Source: Pseudomonas mosselii (GTDB lineage: Bacteria; Pseudomonadota; Gammaproteobacteria; Pseudomonadales; Pseudomonadaceae). Taken from it: a DNA stretch of 64,000 nt. The notes under the pieces are model-generated. The model ran no database searches. It was not told the origin of the DNA and worked only from the letters and a program-made list of their open reading frames with translations. The stretch covers positions 62,001 to 126,000 of the forward strand of contig NZ_QJRP01000009.1 of assembly GCF_003205295.1 (NCBI RefSeq), written 5' to 3'. Both the position numbers and the translations under genes were made by a program. The stretch's first letter is position 1. Every line of letters starts with the position of its first letter. Positions 1-8,964 of this stretch are shown one piece after another.

Positions 1-1
1 C

Positions 2-1297
2 GCCGGCATCGGCGTCGGACCGTTCAACCTGGGCCTGGCCGCGCTGCTGTCGCGCCACCCGGACCTGCGCTGCGCGTTCCTCGAGCGCAAGGCGGAATTC
101 CGCTGGCACGAGGGGCTGCTGCTGCCGGGCACCACCTTGCAGGTGCCATTCCTCGCAGACCTGGTGACCCTGGCCGACCCGTGCCACCCGTTGAGCTACC
201 TCAACTACCTGCACCAGCACGACCGGTTGTTCCAGTTCTACTACTACGACCACTTCCAGGTGCCCCGGCGCGAATACGATCACTATTGCCGCTGGGCCGC
301 GCGCCAGCTGCCGGCCTGTCACTTCGGCGAGGAGGTCACCGGGGTGCGCTACGATGGCGGCAGCGAGCGCTTCGTCATCGACAGTGTGTCGGTGTCGGGC
401 CTGGAGCGACGCTACAGCAGCCGCGACCTGGCCATCGGCCTCGGCACCCGGCCGTGGCTGCCGGCCTGGGCGCGTACCCGCAGCCAGGCGCCGGTGCTGC
501 ACTCGGCGGAGTTCGGCAAGCGCCAGGGCGAACTGGAGCAGTGCCGACGGGTGGTGGTGGTCGGCTCCGGGCAGAGCGCGGCGGAGTGCGTGCTGGCCCT
601 GTTCAATGCGTTGACGCCGGAGCAGGTGGAGGCGGGGGCGTCGATCCACTGGATTACTCGGTCGGGGGGCTTCCATCCCATGGAGTACTCCAAGCTTGGC
701 CAGGAGTGCTTCACCCCGGCCTACATGAACTACTTCCACACCCTGGACCGCGACAAGCGCCGCGAGATCGTCGCGGAGCAGGGCCTGCTGTACAAGGGCA
801 TCAGCTTCTCCACCATCGGCGCGATCTACGACCTGATCTACGAGCGTTCCATCGGCGGGCGCGAGCCGGGGCTGACGTTGCTGTCCAGTTGCGAGGTGGA
901 GACGGTCGAGGACCTGGCCTCGGCGGGCCTGCGCATGAGTTTCCGCCACCGCCAGCTGGACCAGCGTGCGACGCTGGAAACCGACGCGATCGTCGCGGCG
1001 ACCGGCTATGCCCATGCCTGGCCGCAGTGGTTCGAGCAGCTCAAGGGCACGGTGCTGGCCACCGACGCGCACGGTGACTGCATCGTCGGTGAGGATTTCA
1101 CCGCACAGCGTTGCGATGGCGGCAGTGGCCGGGTGTTCGTGCAGAACGCGGAGATCTTCCAGCATGGCGTCGGCTCGCCGGACCTGGGGCTGGGGCCGGT
1201 GCGCAATGCGGTGATCCTCAATCAGTTGCTGGGCAGGGCGCAGTATCGGGTGCCGCAGCGGTCGTCGTTCCAGCTGTACGGGTTGCCGCAGGACTGA
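2..1297 (+). CDS. Siderophore amine N-hydroxylase (lysine/ornithine N-monooxygenase family), 5' end outside window
   Basis: Flavin-dependent N-hydroxylase of the IucD/PvdA/BasC family. It uses FAD, NADPH and O2 to make a hydroxylamine on a diamine or amine used in siderophore assembly. The frame is open from base 2, so the start lies outside the window. Visible are the FAD dinucleotide motif GIGVGPFNLGLAALLSRH at the very beginning, the NADPH motif VVVVGSGQSAAE near base 560, an ATGY motif near base 1000, and the C-terminal segment GVGSPDLGLGPVRNA. It faces a PCP-condensation NRPS gene on the other strand, and an importer-receptor set in the acinetobactin bauDCEBA order lies downstream. By that context the substrate is probably histamine (the BasC role in acinetobactin; an equivalent step exists for pseudomonine) rather than ornithine or lysine. 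The family is secure; the substrate is inferred from context. Confidence 0.9.
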   Translation, partial: AGIGVGPFNLGLAALLSRHPDLRCAFLERKAEFRWHEGLLLPGTTLQVPFLADLVTLADPCHPLSYLNYLHQHDRLFQFYYYDHFQVPRREYDHYCRWAARQLPACHFGEEVTGVRYDGGSERFVIDSVSVSGLERRYSSRDLAIGLGTRPWLPAWARTRSQAPVLHSAEFGKRQGELEQCRRVVVVGSGQSAAECVLALFNALTPEQVEAGASIHWITRSGGFHPMEYSKLGQECFTPAYMNYFHTLDRDKRREIVAEQGLLYKGISFSTIGAIYDLIYERSIGGREPGLTLLSSCEVETVEDLASAGLRMSFRHRQLDQRATLETDAIVAATGYAHAWPQWFEQLKGTVLATDAHGDCIVGEDFTAQRCDGGSGRVFVQNAEIFQHGVGSPDLGLGPVRNAVILNQLLGRAQYRVPQRSSFQLYGLPQD

Positions 1298-1326
1298 GCC
1301 ATGGGGCTGCTTGCAACTCTGTTCCG

Positions 1327-1510
1327 TGTGGGAGCGGCCTTGCGTCGCGAAAGGGTCGCGTAGCGGCCCCTGATTTCGAGCCACCATGGAAATTGCAGGG
1401 GCTGCTGCGCAGCCCTTTCGCGACGCAAGGCCGCTCCCACAGGGACTAAATAAATCAATGAGTCTTGAGAACGGCCTTGTGCCGCGAAAGGGGCGCAAAG
1501 CGCCCCCAGG
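1327..1510. repeat. Paired inverted REP-like repeats plus a terminal hairpin
   Basis: Two arms, TGTGGGAGCGGCCTTGCGTC at the left and its inverse ending at 1441, flank a short spacer to form one long hairpin. A further half-copy follows from about 1468 and ends in a GGGGCGC-AAA-GCGCCCC stem (1490-1506). The same module recurs at 11665-11782 and related ones at 14909-14995 and 24937-24981. It sits between the convergent N-hydroxylase and NRPS genes, where the hairpins could serve as bidirectional terminators. This is the dispersed extragenic repeat type seen in P. putida-group genomes. Confidence 0.8.
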
Positions 1511-1513
1511 GTG

Positions 1514-3613
1514 CTACAACAGCACGTCGCCCAGCGCCCGCCGGCCGGCATCCACCTCGGCAAATACTGCGAACGCCGCCGAAATCATCGCGCACAGGCG
1601 CTCGACCTGGACGGCGCTGTAGCGATCACTGCGGTAGGTAACCACCAGCCGCAGCGAGCGCTGGCCGTCGAACACATCCTCCATGATCTCGAACTGCAGG
1701 CCGAACATCGATTCGCTCTTGTCCGGGTCGATCTGCTTGTAGCGGATCGCCTGGCCCTCGGGCGTGCGCAGGGCGCCATTGAGGGCGTTGTTGGCGTGGA
1801 TCTGCACGTACACATCGAACATCAGACCCTCGGCGGGCGTCATGCCCAGTGCCTGCTGGATGGTCTCCATGGGCACGTCGGCATAGGCCATCGAGTCGTT
1901 GATCATTCGCGTCACATCGCCCAGCAGGTCGCTCAGCGACTGTTCCGGGGCGAACTGCACGCGGTGGGCGACCATGGTGGTGAAGTAGCCGACGGTGTCG
2001 AAGAATGCAGGGTCGGTACGCCCCGAGGCCGAAGTGCCGATCACCAGGTCCGACAGGTTGCCGAGCTTGTGCAGCGACAGGGCGATGGCGGTGTAGATCA
2101 CGCTGAACAGCGATGACTGGTGCTGCCGGGCACTGGCGCCGAGTTGCTCCAGCACGCCGGGCTCAGGACGCAGCTCCAGCCAGCGCGCACGGGTGGTCGC
2201 CTGGTCGGCGGGCAGCAGCGTGGCGTCAGCGGGCAGGGCAAGGCCGCGGGTGGCGTCGCGCAGCAGTTCGGTCCAGTACGCCAGGTGGCGCGGGTTCGGG
2301 CCCTGGGCACTCTGGGCGAGGGCGAATTCGTGGAAGGTGCGCGCCGGCGCCGGCCATTGCGGCGCCCGGTCCTGGGCGCGGGCCAGGTAGGCCTCGGCCA
2401 GTTCGGCCATGATCACGTTCAGCGACCACTCGTCGATGGCCATGTGATGGACCAGGAACGACAGCACCTGGTGGCCGCTGTGCGGGTCACGCAGCAGGCG
2501 TAGCCTCAGTGGCAGTTCGCGGGCCAGGTCGAAGCGGTGCTTCGCCTCGCTGGCAAGGCTCGCGCCGGTGCTCTCGGCGCTGCTCCAGAACCACTTGTAG
2601 CGGCCCAGTTCGGCCAGCGGCACGATGCGCTGGCTGGCGTTGTCGCCTTCGCCATGGTAGGTGGTGCGCAGGCTGGCGTGGCGTTCCAGCAGGTCAGTGA
2701 AGGCCTGTTGCAGCAGCACTTCGTCCACCGGGTCGTGGAAGTCCAGGGCAAAGGGCAAGTTGAAAATGGTGCCGTAGTCGAAGGCCGCGCAGGCGCGCCA
2801 CAACGATGCCTGGGCCAGGGCCATCGGTGCCTGCTGGATATCCCCGGCCTGATCGCTGGCCTGGTTGGCTTGCCCTTGACTCAGCTTGGCGCGGGTCGCC
2901 AGCGCCGATGCGCTGGGCGAGGCGAAGAAGTCGCTGAAGCGTAGTTCGATGCCGTGCTCGCCCTGCAGGCGCCCGATGATCCGCGTGGCCAGCAGCGAGT
3001 GGCCGCCCATGTCGAAGAAGTCGTCGTCCAGGGTCATGCCAGGCTCCGCCAGCGCCTGGCGGAACGCGTCGAGGATGCGTTGCGCGATGTCTGTCGAGGG
3101 CGCCTGCGACAGCGGTTCGAGCACCAGTGGCTGGTCACCGGCCTGGGCGTCGTATTCGGCGCGGATGCGTTCGAGCAGGGCTTGTGGCGACTGGCGCAGC
3201 ACCGCATGGCAGAGCAGGCCGAGCGCGGCCTGCTGTTCGCCGGCCAGCAGCAGGGCCTCGAACGGCGGCTCAGTGGTGGAGTCCCAGGGCGCCGCCTGGC
3301 GCGCGCGCAGCAGGGCGTCCATGCCCTCGGCCGCGCTCCGTTCGATACGCAGGCACGGGTACCAGCCGGGTTCCTGGGTCTTGTACAGGTCGCCGTCGTC
3401 GCTGAAGTGGTAGCGGCTGTTCAGGCCCGGCGTGGCTTCAACCACCGCCTGCACGGCCAGGGCCAGCAGCGACAGGTCGGCCCGGGGACCAAGGCGCCAG
3501 GCGCCCAGTTGCCGGTGCAACCGCTCGGGTTGCTGCTGCTGGGCGAACCAGGCGAGTTCCTCGTGTTCGTCCAGGACCTGGGGCGAGGGTGGGGTGGTGT
3601 TGCGTTCCAACAT
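1514..3613 (-). CDS. NRPS protein with carrier (PCP) and condensation domains
   Basis: A 699-residue NRPS module with no adenylation domain. The ATG at 3613 follows AGGAAG; longer frames extend into the shared promoter region. Residues 1-160 resemble the first lobe of a condensation domain, but the catalytic histidine motif position reads CHAVLRQS, so this part looks inactive. A carrier domain follows with DDFFDMGGHSLLATRI, phosphopantetheine serine near residue 206. The rest is a condensation domain with an intact HHMAIDEW motif (389-396). PCP-C is the layout of BasB in acinetobactin assembly, where the condensation domain joins the loaded acyl chain to free N-hydroxyhistamine and so releases product. 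That role is inferred from the domain order and the neighbouring N-hydroxylase and importer genes. It is transcribed divergently from the ECF sigma gene. Confidence 0.88.
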   Translation of the reverse strand: MLERNTTPPSPQVLDEHEELAWFAQQQQPERLHRQLGAWRLGPRADLSLLALAVQAVVEATPGLNSRYHFSDDGDLYKTQEPGWYPCLRIERSAAEGMDALLRARQAAPWDSTTEPPFEALLLAGEQQAALGLLCHAVLRQSPQALLERIRAEYDAQAGDQPLVLEPLSQAPSTDIAQRILDAFRQALAEPGMTLDDDFFDMGGHSLLATRIIGRLQGEHGIELRFSDFFASPSASALATRAKLSQGQANQASDQAGDIQQAPMALAQASLWRACAAFDYGTIFNLPFALDFHDPVDEVLLQQAFTDLLERHASLRTTYHGEGDNASQRIVPLAELGRYKWFWSSAESTGASLASEAKHRFDLARELPLRLRLLRDPHSGHQVLSFLVHHMAIDEWSLNVIMAELAEAYLARAQDRAPQWPAPARTFHEFALAQSAQGPNPRHLAYWTELLRDATRGLALPADATLLPADQATTRARWLELRPEPGVLEQLGASARQHQSSLFSVIYTAIALSLHKLGNLSDLVIGTSASGRTDPAFFDTVGYFTTMVAHRVQFAPEQSLSDLLGDVTRMINDSMAYADVPMETIQQALGMTPAEGLMFDVYVQIHANNALNGALRTPEGQAIRYKQIDPDKSESMFGLQFEIMEDVFDGQRSLRLVVTYRSDRYSAVQVERLCAMISAAFAVFAEVDAGRRALGDVLL

Positions 3614-3721
3614 AGCTAGCTTCCTGCTGTTCGATCGTTCAAGGCCCGCGTCGGCCTCACTGCCATCCATGGATCGCGGTGAGTGGCCGCGCAGAGGGGT
3701 TGCACCACCGGGGTGCATTGC

Positions 3722-3738
3722 GTGAATCCCGGGGATTC
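3722..3738. promoter_or_regulatory. Palindromic GGGATTC element in the NRPS / sigma divergent promoter
   Basis: GAATCCC-G-GGGATTC (3724-3738) is a perfect inverted repeat. Each arm read outward gives GGGATTC. The arm facing the NRPS continues to GGGATTCAC, identical to the first nine bases of the element before the TonB receptor (11833). This suggests one promoter half for each direction, read by the sigma factor encoded next door. The promoter role is inference. Confidence 0.4.
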
Positions 3739-3752
3739 GTTATGGTGTGAAA

Positions 3753-3771
3753 GATGCAAATAATTATCATC
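3753..3771. promoter_or_regulatory. Fur-box-like operator before the ECF sigma gene
   Basis: The 19 bases GATGCAAATAATTATCATC match the classic Fur consensus GATAATGATAATCATTATC at 13 of 19 positions. The site lies 60-78 bases before the GTG of the sigma gene and about 140 bases before the NRPS start, so it could repress both under iron sufficiency. It also argues against the longer sigma ORF, which would place the operator inside the gene. Confidence 0.6.
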
Positions 3772-3830
3772 TAGATTGGCGTACGTCAAAGGAAGCCGTC
3801 TGGAATGCACCACGCTCAGGGAGAGGTACC

Positions 3831-4346
3831 GTGGACAACGGAACGTTCGCGCTTCGTCAGCAGCTGCACCAGCTGTATCAGGATCATCATGGCTGGTTGT
3901 GCGACCTGCTGCGGCGCAAGTTGGGCAACTCGGTGGACGCGGCGGACCTGGCCCACGACATCTACCTGCACCTGATGAACAAAGGCCAGGTACCCAGCGC
4001 CGAGCAATCGCGCTGCCACCTCACGCAGATCGCCAACGGCAAGGTCATTGACCTGTACCGCCGTCGCCAGCGCGAAAACCGCTACCTCGAAGACCATGGC
4101 CTGCTGCCCGAGCCACGGGTGCCGTCGGAGGAGGCGCGGGCGCTGGTGGTCGAAGCGTTGGGTGCGATCGACAGCGCCCTGCAGCGGCACTCGCCCAAGG
4201 CGCGCCAGGCCCTGTTGCTGTGCCGCCTCGACGGCATGGCCCATCGCGCCATCGCTGACGAGCTGCGGGTCTCGGTGTCCTCGGTGGAAAAGTACATCGC
4301 CGCTGGCCTGCGCACCTGCCGGCGCTATCGGCTGGGCGGCGCCTGA
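3831..4346 (+). CDS. FecI-like ECF sigma factor without a FecR partner
   Basis: A 171-residue iron-starvation-type ECF sigma factor. The GTG at 3831 is chosen because GGGAGAGG precedes it and because the Fur-like operator would lie inside any longer frame. Region 2 is visible as QLYQDHHGWLCDLLRRKL followed by DAADLAHDIYLHLM. Region 4, near the end, is AHRAIADELRVSVSSVEKYI. No FecR-type anti-sigma gene lies beside it, and the cluster's TonB receptor lacks the N-terminal signalling domain, so the usual surface-signalling circuit is absent. Control by Fur alone, as for PvdS-like or AcsS-like sigma factors of other siderophore loci, is the simplest reading. Its targets are probably the exporter-importer operon and the receptor, which share a promoter-like element. 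Confidence 0.88.
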   Translation: MDNGTFALRQQLHQLYQDHHGWLCDLLRRKLGNSVDAADLAHDIYLHLMNKGQVPSAEQSRCHLTQIANGKVIDLYRRRQRENRYLEDHGLLPEPRVPSEEARALVVEALGAIDSALQRHSPKARQALLLCRLDGMAHRAIADELRVSVSSVEKYIAAGLRTCRRYRLGGA

Positions 4347-4366
4347 GCGTGCGCAGATTTTCTTGC

Positions 4367-4390
4367 GGGTTTGACCGCCTCGTGCGGAAT
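4367..4390 (+). promoter_or_regulatory. Candidate ECF-sigma promoter element before the transport operon
   Basis: GGGTTTGACCGCCTCGTGCG (then GAAT) matches the element at 11833-11856 before the TonB receptor in 21 of 24 positions. It lies 77 bases before the first exporter gene. Two near-identical non-coding elements before the two transport units next to a cluster-encoded sigma factor suggest a shared promoter. The split into -35 and -10 parts cannot be fixed from two copies. Confidence 0.5.
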
Positions 4391-4466
4391 ACAGGTTGAG
4401 AAGGACACGCGGGCAGGGCGCCCCTGGGACGGCCCGGCCCGCTCCTCGAGCTGAAAAGGAGCATTC

Positions 4467-6251
4467 ATGAGTGTTGAACAAGGGGTGGCGGAATCGTCCG
4501 CCCGTGGGCCGGTCGCCGCGGTGCTTGCGCCGATACGCGGCCGATTGATCGTCGCCGGGCTGCTCGCCGCCCTGGGCGCCATGCTGACCCTGGCGCCCCT
4601 GGCGGCGATCGCCGAGGTCGCCCGGCTGGCCTTCGCCGGCGGGCAGGACGTCGACCAGGCCTGGCCGGTCATCGCCGTGGGGCTGGGTTGCCTGTTTGCC
4701 GGCATGGCGCTGATCTCGCTGGGCGACCTGGTGGCGCACCTGGCCGACAACCACATCACCGGCACGCTGCGCCTGGCGATCATCCGTCGCCTCGCGCGGG
4801 CGCCGCTGGGCTGGTTCACCAGTCGCGCCTCGGGCGAGGTGAAGCAGGCCATGCAGGACGACATCGGCATCCTGCACAGCCTCACCGCGCACTTCTATAC
4901 CACCCTCGGGCGCAGCGCCGGGGCGGTGCTGGCCTCGATCGTCTACCTGTTCGCCATGGACTGGCGCATGGCGATCGTGTCGATGCTGCCGTTCCCGCTG
5001 TTCTTCCTGTTCTTCGCCCGCGCCCACCAGGCCAGCGCCCGCAACATGCAGGCCTTCGGCGCCGGCATGGGGCGGATCAACCAGGCGGTGGTCGAGTTCG
5101 TCAACGGCATCCCGGTGGTCAAGGCCTTCGGTGGCCAGCGCAAGGCCCATGGCAGCTACCGCGAGGCGGTGGACGCCTTCGCCGCGGCCTTCACTGACTT
5201 CACCCGGCCGCTGGTCAGCGCCATGGCCAACGCCAACGCAATGATCGCCCCGGTGTCGGTGCTCGGCGTGGTCCTGGCGTTCGGCACCCTGTTCGTCGGC
5301 CTGGGTTGGATCACCCCGGTTCAGGTGCTGCCGTTCGCCCTGGTGGCGCCGGGCATCTGCGCACCGTTGCTGTTGCTGGCCTACATCACCCACGACCTGA
5401 ACAACGCCACCGGCGCCGCCCAGCGCGTGCAGGCGTTGCTGCGCACACCGGTGCTGGAGACCGACGGCCAGGGCGCCGACAAGCTGCCGGCCAATGCTCG
5501 AATCGAAGTGCAGGGCCTGGGCTATCACTATGACCCGCGCAATCCGGTGCTGAGCGAGGTGTCGTTCACCCTCGAGCCCGGCACGGTGACGGCGGTGGTC
5601 GGTGCCTCGGGGGCCGGCAAGTCGACCCTGGCGCGCCTGCTGCTGCGCTTCTTCGACCCCAGCGCCGGGCGCATCACCCTGGGCGGCGTCGACTTGCGCC
5701 AGATCGACAGCGCCCAGCTGTACCGGCGTATCGGCTTCGTCCTGCAGGACGTGCGCCTGATCCATGCCAGCGTGCGCGAGAACATCGCCCTGGGCCGGCC
5801 TTCGGCGAGCCAGGAGCAGATCGAGGCGGCGGCGCGGATCGCCAACATCCACGAGCGCATCCTCGCCCAGCCGCGCGGCTACGACGCGGTGATCGGCGAG
5901 GACGTGCAGTTCTCCGGCGGCGAGCTGCAACGGCTGAGCATCGCCCGTGCCGTGCTGCTCGACCCGCCGGTGCTGGTGCTCGACGAAGCCACCGCGGCGG
6001 CCGACGCCGAGAACGAAGTCAAGCTGCAACAGGCGCTGTCGCGCTTCGCCCAGGGGCGCACGCTGCTGGTGATCGCCCACCGCCTGGACACGGTGATGCA
6101 CGCCGACCAGATCCTGGTGCTGGACCAGGGCACGGTCGCCGAGCGCGGCAATCACGATGAACTGCTGGCCCGTCGCGGTCTGTACGCCCGCTTGTGGGCC
6201 GCCGGGGGTTATGCAAAGGCGCGGGTGACCGCGCAGGTGGAGGAGCACTGA
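4467..6251 (+). CDS. ABC transporter, fused membrane and ATPase domains (siderophore exporter, BarA-like)
   Basis: A 594-residue half-transporter of the type I exporter fold. Six hydrophobic segments occupy roughly residues 25-330. The ATPase follows, with Walker A GASGAGKST near residue 378, signature FSGGELQRLS near 483, Walker B VLVLDEATAA near 503 and H-loop IAHRLD. The ATG at 4467 follows AAGGAG at ideal spacing. It is the first gene of a tightly packed operon reaching to 11637 and pairs with the next gene as a heterodimer. BarA/BarB of the acinetobactin locus are assigned to secretion. YbtP/YbtQ share this architecture but import yersiniabactin, so direction is not proven by sequence. 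A separate FecBCDE-type importer in the same operon favours export. Confidence 0.88.
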   Translation: MSVEQGVAESSARGPVAAVLAPIRGRLIVAGLLAALGAMLTLAPLAAIAEVARLAFAGGQDVDQAWPVIAVGLGCLFAGMALISLGDLVAHLADNHITGTLRLAIIRRLARAPLGWFTSRASGEVKQAMQDDIGILHSLTAHFYTTLGRSAGAVLASIVYLFAMDWRMAIVSMLPFPLFFLFFARAHQASARNMQAFGAGMGRINQAVVEFVNGIPVVKAFGGQRKAHGSYREAVDAFAAAFTDFTRPLVSAMANANAMIAPVSVLGVVLAFGTLFVGLGWITPVQVLPFALVAPGICAPLLLLAYITHDLNNATGAAQRVQALLRTPVLETDGQGADKLPANARIEVQGLGYHYDPRNPVLSEVSFTLEPGTVTAVVGASGAGKSTLARLLLRFFDPSAGRITLGGVDLRQIDSAQLYRRIGFVLQDVRLIHASVRENIALGRPSASQEQIEAAARIANIHERILAQPRGYDAVIGEDVQFSGGELQRLSIARAVLLDPPVLVLDEATAAADAENEVKLQQALSRFAQGRTLLVIAHRLDTVMHADQILVLDQGTVAERGNHDELLARRGLYARLWAAGGYAKARVTAQVEEH

Positions 6252-6253
6252 TC

Positions 6254-8023
6254 ATGCTGGGGATTTTCGTTCGACTGCTCGGCGCCGACGCCGTGTTCCT
6301 GCGCCGCTACATGCGCCTGGCGCTGGTGTATGGCGTACTCTGCGGGCTGACCATCGTCACCCTGGTGCCGATCTTGCGCGACCTGCTGGGCAACCAGCTG
6401 GAAGCCGCCGGCCAATGGCTGGCGCTGCTGGCCCTGGGCGTCGTGGTGTGCTGGTACCTGCGCCGGCGGGTGGAGAAGGCCGGCATCGCCGTGGGCATCG
6501 CGGTGCTGCGCGGCGGCCGCCAGCGCCTGGGCGAGCATGTCGGCACGCTGCCGGTGGGTTGGTTCAGCGCCGCCAATACCGCGCGCCTTAGCCATGTCAC
6601 CACCCAGGGCATGATGGAGATCGCGCAACTGCCGGCCCACGTGTTCACGCCACTGTTCACCGGTGTGGTGACGCCGCTGGTGATCCTCGTCGCGCTGTTG
6701 CTGGTCGACCTGCGCCTGGGCCTGGTGGCCCTGGTCAGCCTGCCGCTGCTGGCCCTGGTGATGCTGGCGACCATGCGCCTGGGCCAGCGCGCCGACCAGC
6801 GCTACCAGCGCGACACCGCGCAGACCAGCCAGCGCATGGTCGAGTTCGCCCAGGCGCAGTCGGTGCTGCGCGCCTTCAATGGCGAGCAGGGCGGCACGCG
6901 CTTCCTGGAGCAGGCCGTGGCCCAGCAGCAGCAGGCCGCGCGCAAGCTGATCCAGCTTTCGGCGCTGTCGTCGGTGCTCAATGTCTGGGCAGTGCAGGCC
7001 AGCTTCGCCGCCTTGCTGGTGGTCGCCACGCTGTGGCTCGGCGAGCAGGTCGGTGCAGCTTTCGACAGCGCGGCGGTGATCGCCACCCTGGTCGCGCTGG
7101 TGCTGGCGACCCGCTTCATCGACCCGTTGCTGGATGTGGCCGGCTACAGCGAAGTGTTGCGCGGCACCCGTGGCCAGTTGCAGGCGGTGGCCGAACTGCT
7201 GGCCGTCGAACCGCTGCCCGAACCCGCTGCGCCGCAGGCGCCGGTCGAAGGTTCGGTGCAGCTGGAACAGGTCGGTTTCCGTTACGGCGACGGCCAGCCC
7301 GAGGTGCTGCGCGAGGTCAGCCTGGATATCGCGCCCGGCAGCATGACCGCGCTGGTCGGCGCGTCGGGGTCGGGCAAGACCACCCTGGTGCGCTTGATCG
7401 CGCGGTTCTTCGATGTCACCCAGGGCCGGGTCAAGGTCGGCGGCGTGGATGTGCGGCAGATGTCCGCCGAACAGCTGGCCGGGCAGATCAGCCAGATCTT
7501 CCAGGACGCCTACCTGTTCCAGGGCAGCATCGCCGACAACATCCGCCTCGGCAAACCTGACGCCAGCGAGGCCGAGGTGCTCGAGGCGGCACGGCTGGCC
7601 GGGGTGCAGGAGATCCTCGAACGCCTGCCCGAAGGCTTGCACACGCCGGTGGGCGAGGGCGGTGCGCGCCTGTCCGGCGGCGAACGCCAGCGCATCTCGA
7701 TTGCCCGGGCGCTGATCAAGGACGCGCCGATCCTGTTGATCGACGAGGCCACCGCAGCGCTGGACGCCGAGAACCAGGCGGCTATCGCCGAAGCGCTGGC
7801 ACGGCTGCGCGGCAAGCGCACGCTGATCGTCATCGCCCACCAGTTGTCGACGGTGGCCATGGCCGACCAGATCGTGGTGCTCGACCAAGGGCGCATTCGC
7901 GAGCAGGGCGCCCATGCCCAGCTGGCTGCCGAGGGTGGCTTGTACGCGCACTTCCTCGAGCAACGCCGGGCCGCCAAAGGCTGGCGCATCGGCGAGGCGG
8001 CAGGCGATGGAGTGACCGCTTGA
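6254..8023 (+). CDS. ABC transporter, fused membrane and ATPase domains (BarB-like partner)
   Basis: The 589-residue second half of the transporter pair. The ATG at 6254 lies two bases after the previous stop, behind GGAGGAG. Transmembrane segments fill about residues 15-310. Walker A GASGSGKTT lies near residue 367, followed by signature LSGGERQRIS, Walker B ILLIDEATAALD and H-loop IAHQL. Both members of the pair have complete ATPase motifs, so neither is an obviously degenerate subunit. The close spacing implies translational coupling and equal dosage. The probable cargo is the siderophore made by this locus; see the preceding gene for the caveat on direction. Confidence 0.87.
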   Translation: MLGIFVRLLGADAVFLRRYMRLALVYGVLCGLTIVTLVPILRDLLGNQLEAAGQWLALLALGVVVCWYLRRRVEKAGIAVGIAVLRGGRQRLGEHVGTLPVGWFSAANTARLSHVTTQGMMEIAQLPAHVFTPLFTGVVTPLVILVALLLVDLRLGLVALVSLPLLALVMLATMRLGQRADQRYQRDTAQTSQRMVEFAQAQSVLRAFNGEQGGTRFLEQAVAQQQQAARKLIQLSALSSVLNVWAVQASFAALLVVATLWLGEQVGAAFDSAAVIATLVALVLATRFIDPLLDVAGYSEVLRGTRGQLQAVAELLAVEPLPEPAAPQAPVEGSVQLEQVGFRYGDGQPEVLREVSLDIAPGSMTALVGASGSGKTTLVRLIARFFDVTQGRVKVGGVDVRQMSAEQLAGQISQIFQDAYLFQGSIADNIRLGKPDASEAEVLEAARLAGVQEILERLPEGLHTPVGEGGARLSGGERQRISIARALIKDAPILLIDEATAALDAENQAAIAEALARLRGKRTLIVIAHQLSTVAMADQIVVLDQGRIREQGAHAQLAAEGGLYAHFLEQRRAAKGWRIGEAAGDGVTA

Positions 8024-8964
8024 GTCGGGTGCTGCTGCCAACCTTGCTGTTGCTCTTGTGTGGCGCTTCATTGATGGTCGGGGCCAGCCAGATGTCCTGG
8101 TCGGCCTTGTGGTCGGCCAGCGACGATGCCTGGCTGACCCTCACCGCCAGCCGCTTGCCGCGCCTGGCGGCGCTGGTGCTGACCGGGGTCGGCCTGTCGA
8201 TCTGCGGGGTGATCCTGCAGCAGATCGTGCGCAACCGCTTCGTCGAACCAGCCACCTGCGGCGGGCTCGACGCGGCCAAGCTGGGCATCCTGGTGGCCCT
8301 GACCGTGCTGCCCGGGGCCGGGGCCAGCGGGCGCATGCTGTTCGCCCTGGTGTTCTGCCTGCTGGCCAGCCTGGTGTATGTGGCGATCATCCGCCGCATC
8401 CGCTTCACCAACCTGGTGCTGGTGCCGGTGATCGGCCTGATGTACGGCAGCCTGCTCAGCGCCATCGCCGAATTCTACGCCTACCGCCACAACATTCTGC
8501 AGAGCATGCAGGGCTGGCTGCTGGGCGACTTCTCGCGGGTGATCGAGGGCAACTACGAGATCATCTACCTGATCCTGCCGATCGTCGTGCTCACCTACCT
8601 GTACGCCCAGCGCTTCACCGTGCTCGGCATGGGCGAGGGCATGGCCACCAGCCTCGGGCTCAACTACGCGGCCACCGCGATCCTCGGCCTGGTGCTGGTG
8701 GCGGTGACTGTGTCGGCCACGGTGATCACCGTGGGCGCGATCCCCTTCGTCGGCCTGGTGGTGCCTAACCTGGTAGCGCTGCGCTACGGCGAGAACCTCA
8801 AGCGCACCCTGCCCATCGTAGCCATGTGCGGCGCGGCGCTGCTGCTGGCCTGCGACATCCTCGGCCGGCTGCTGATCCATCCCTACGAGGTGCCCATTGG
8901 CCTGACCGCCGGCAGTGTCGGTGGCGTGCTGTTCCTGTTGCTGATCCTGTGGAAGTGCAAATGA
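8020..8964 (+). CDS. FecCD-family siderophore ABC permease (BauD-like)
   Basis: A 314-residue inner-membrane permease of the FecCD/BtuC family, almost wholly hydrophobic, carrying ferric siderophore across the cytoplasmic membrane. The best start is TTG at 8020, overlapping the preceding stop (TTGA) with GGAG upstream; an ATG start would delete the first membrane segment. Motifs typical of the family are the N-terminal SRLPRLAALVLTGVGLSICG stretch and the GAIPFVGLVVPN loop near residue 245 that docks with the ATPase. It is the first importer gene, followed by a second permease, an ATPase and a lipoprotein, the same order as bauD-bauC-bauE-bauB. Confidence 0.88.
   Translation: MSRVLLPTLLLLLCGASLMVGASQMSWSALWSASDDAWLTLTASRLPRLAALVLTGVGLSICGVILQQIVRNRFVEPATCGGLDAAKLGILVALTVLPGAGASGRMLFALVFCLLASLVYVAIIRRIRFTNLVLVPVIGLMYGSLLSAIAEFYAYRHNILQSMQGWLLGDFSRVIEGNYEIIYLILPIVVLTYLYAQRFTVLGMGEGMATSLGLNYAATAILGLVLVAVTVSATVITVGAIPFVGLVVPNLVALRYGENLKRTLPIVAMCGAALLLACDILGRLLIHPYEVPIGLTAGSVGGVLFLLLILWKCK

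Noticed and set aside
3747..3830. N-terminal extension of the ECF sigma factor from the ATG at 3747
   Set aside because: It would contain the Fur-like operator, lacks a ribosome binding site and exceeds the usual family length; the GTG at 3831 has GGGAGAGG.
3816..6248. 810-codon open frame on the minus strand
   Set aside because: Antisense shadow of the sigma and first exporter genes; composition is the His/Gln/Arg-rich type seen opposite GC-rich genes, with no domain. Similar long shadows at 6209-8071, 58882-60855 and 60938-62983 were dropped for the same reason.
8807..8814. CCCTGCCC octamer on the left arm, opposite to the KOPS trend
   Set aside because: A single exception among about fourteen sites; chance occurrence in a GC-rich coding region is expected.
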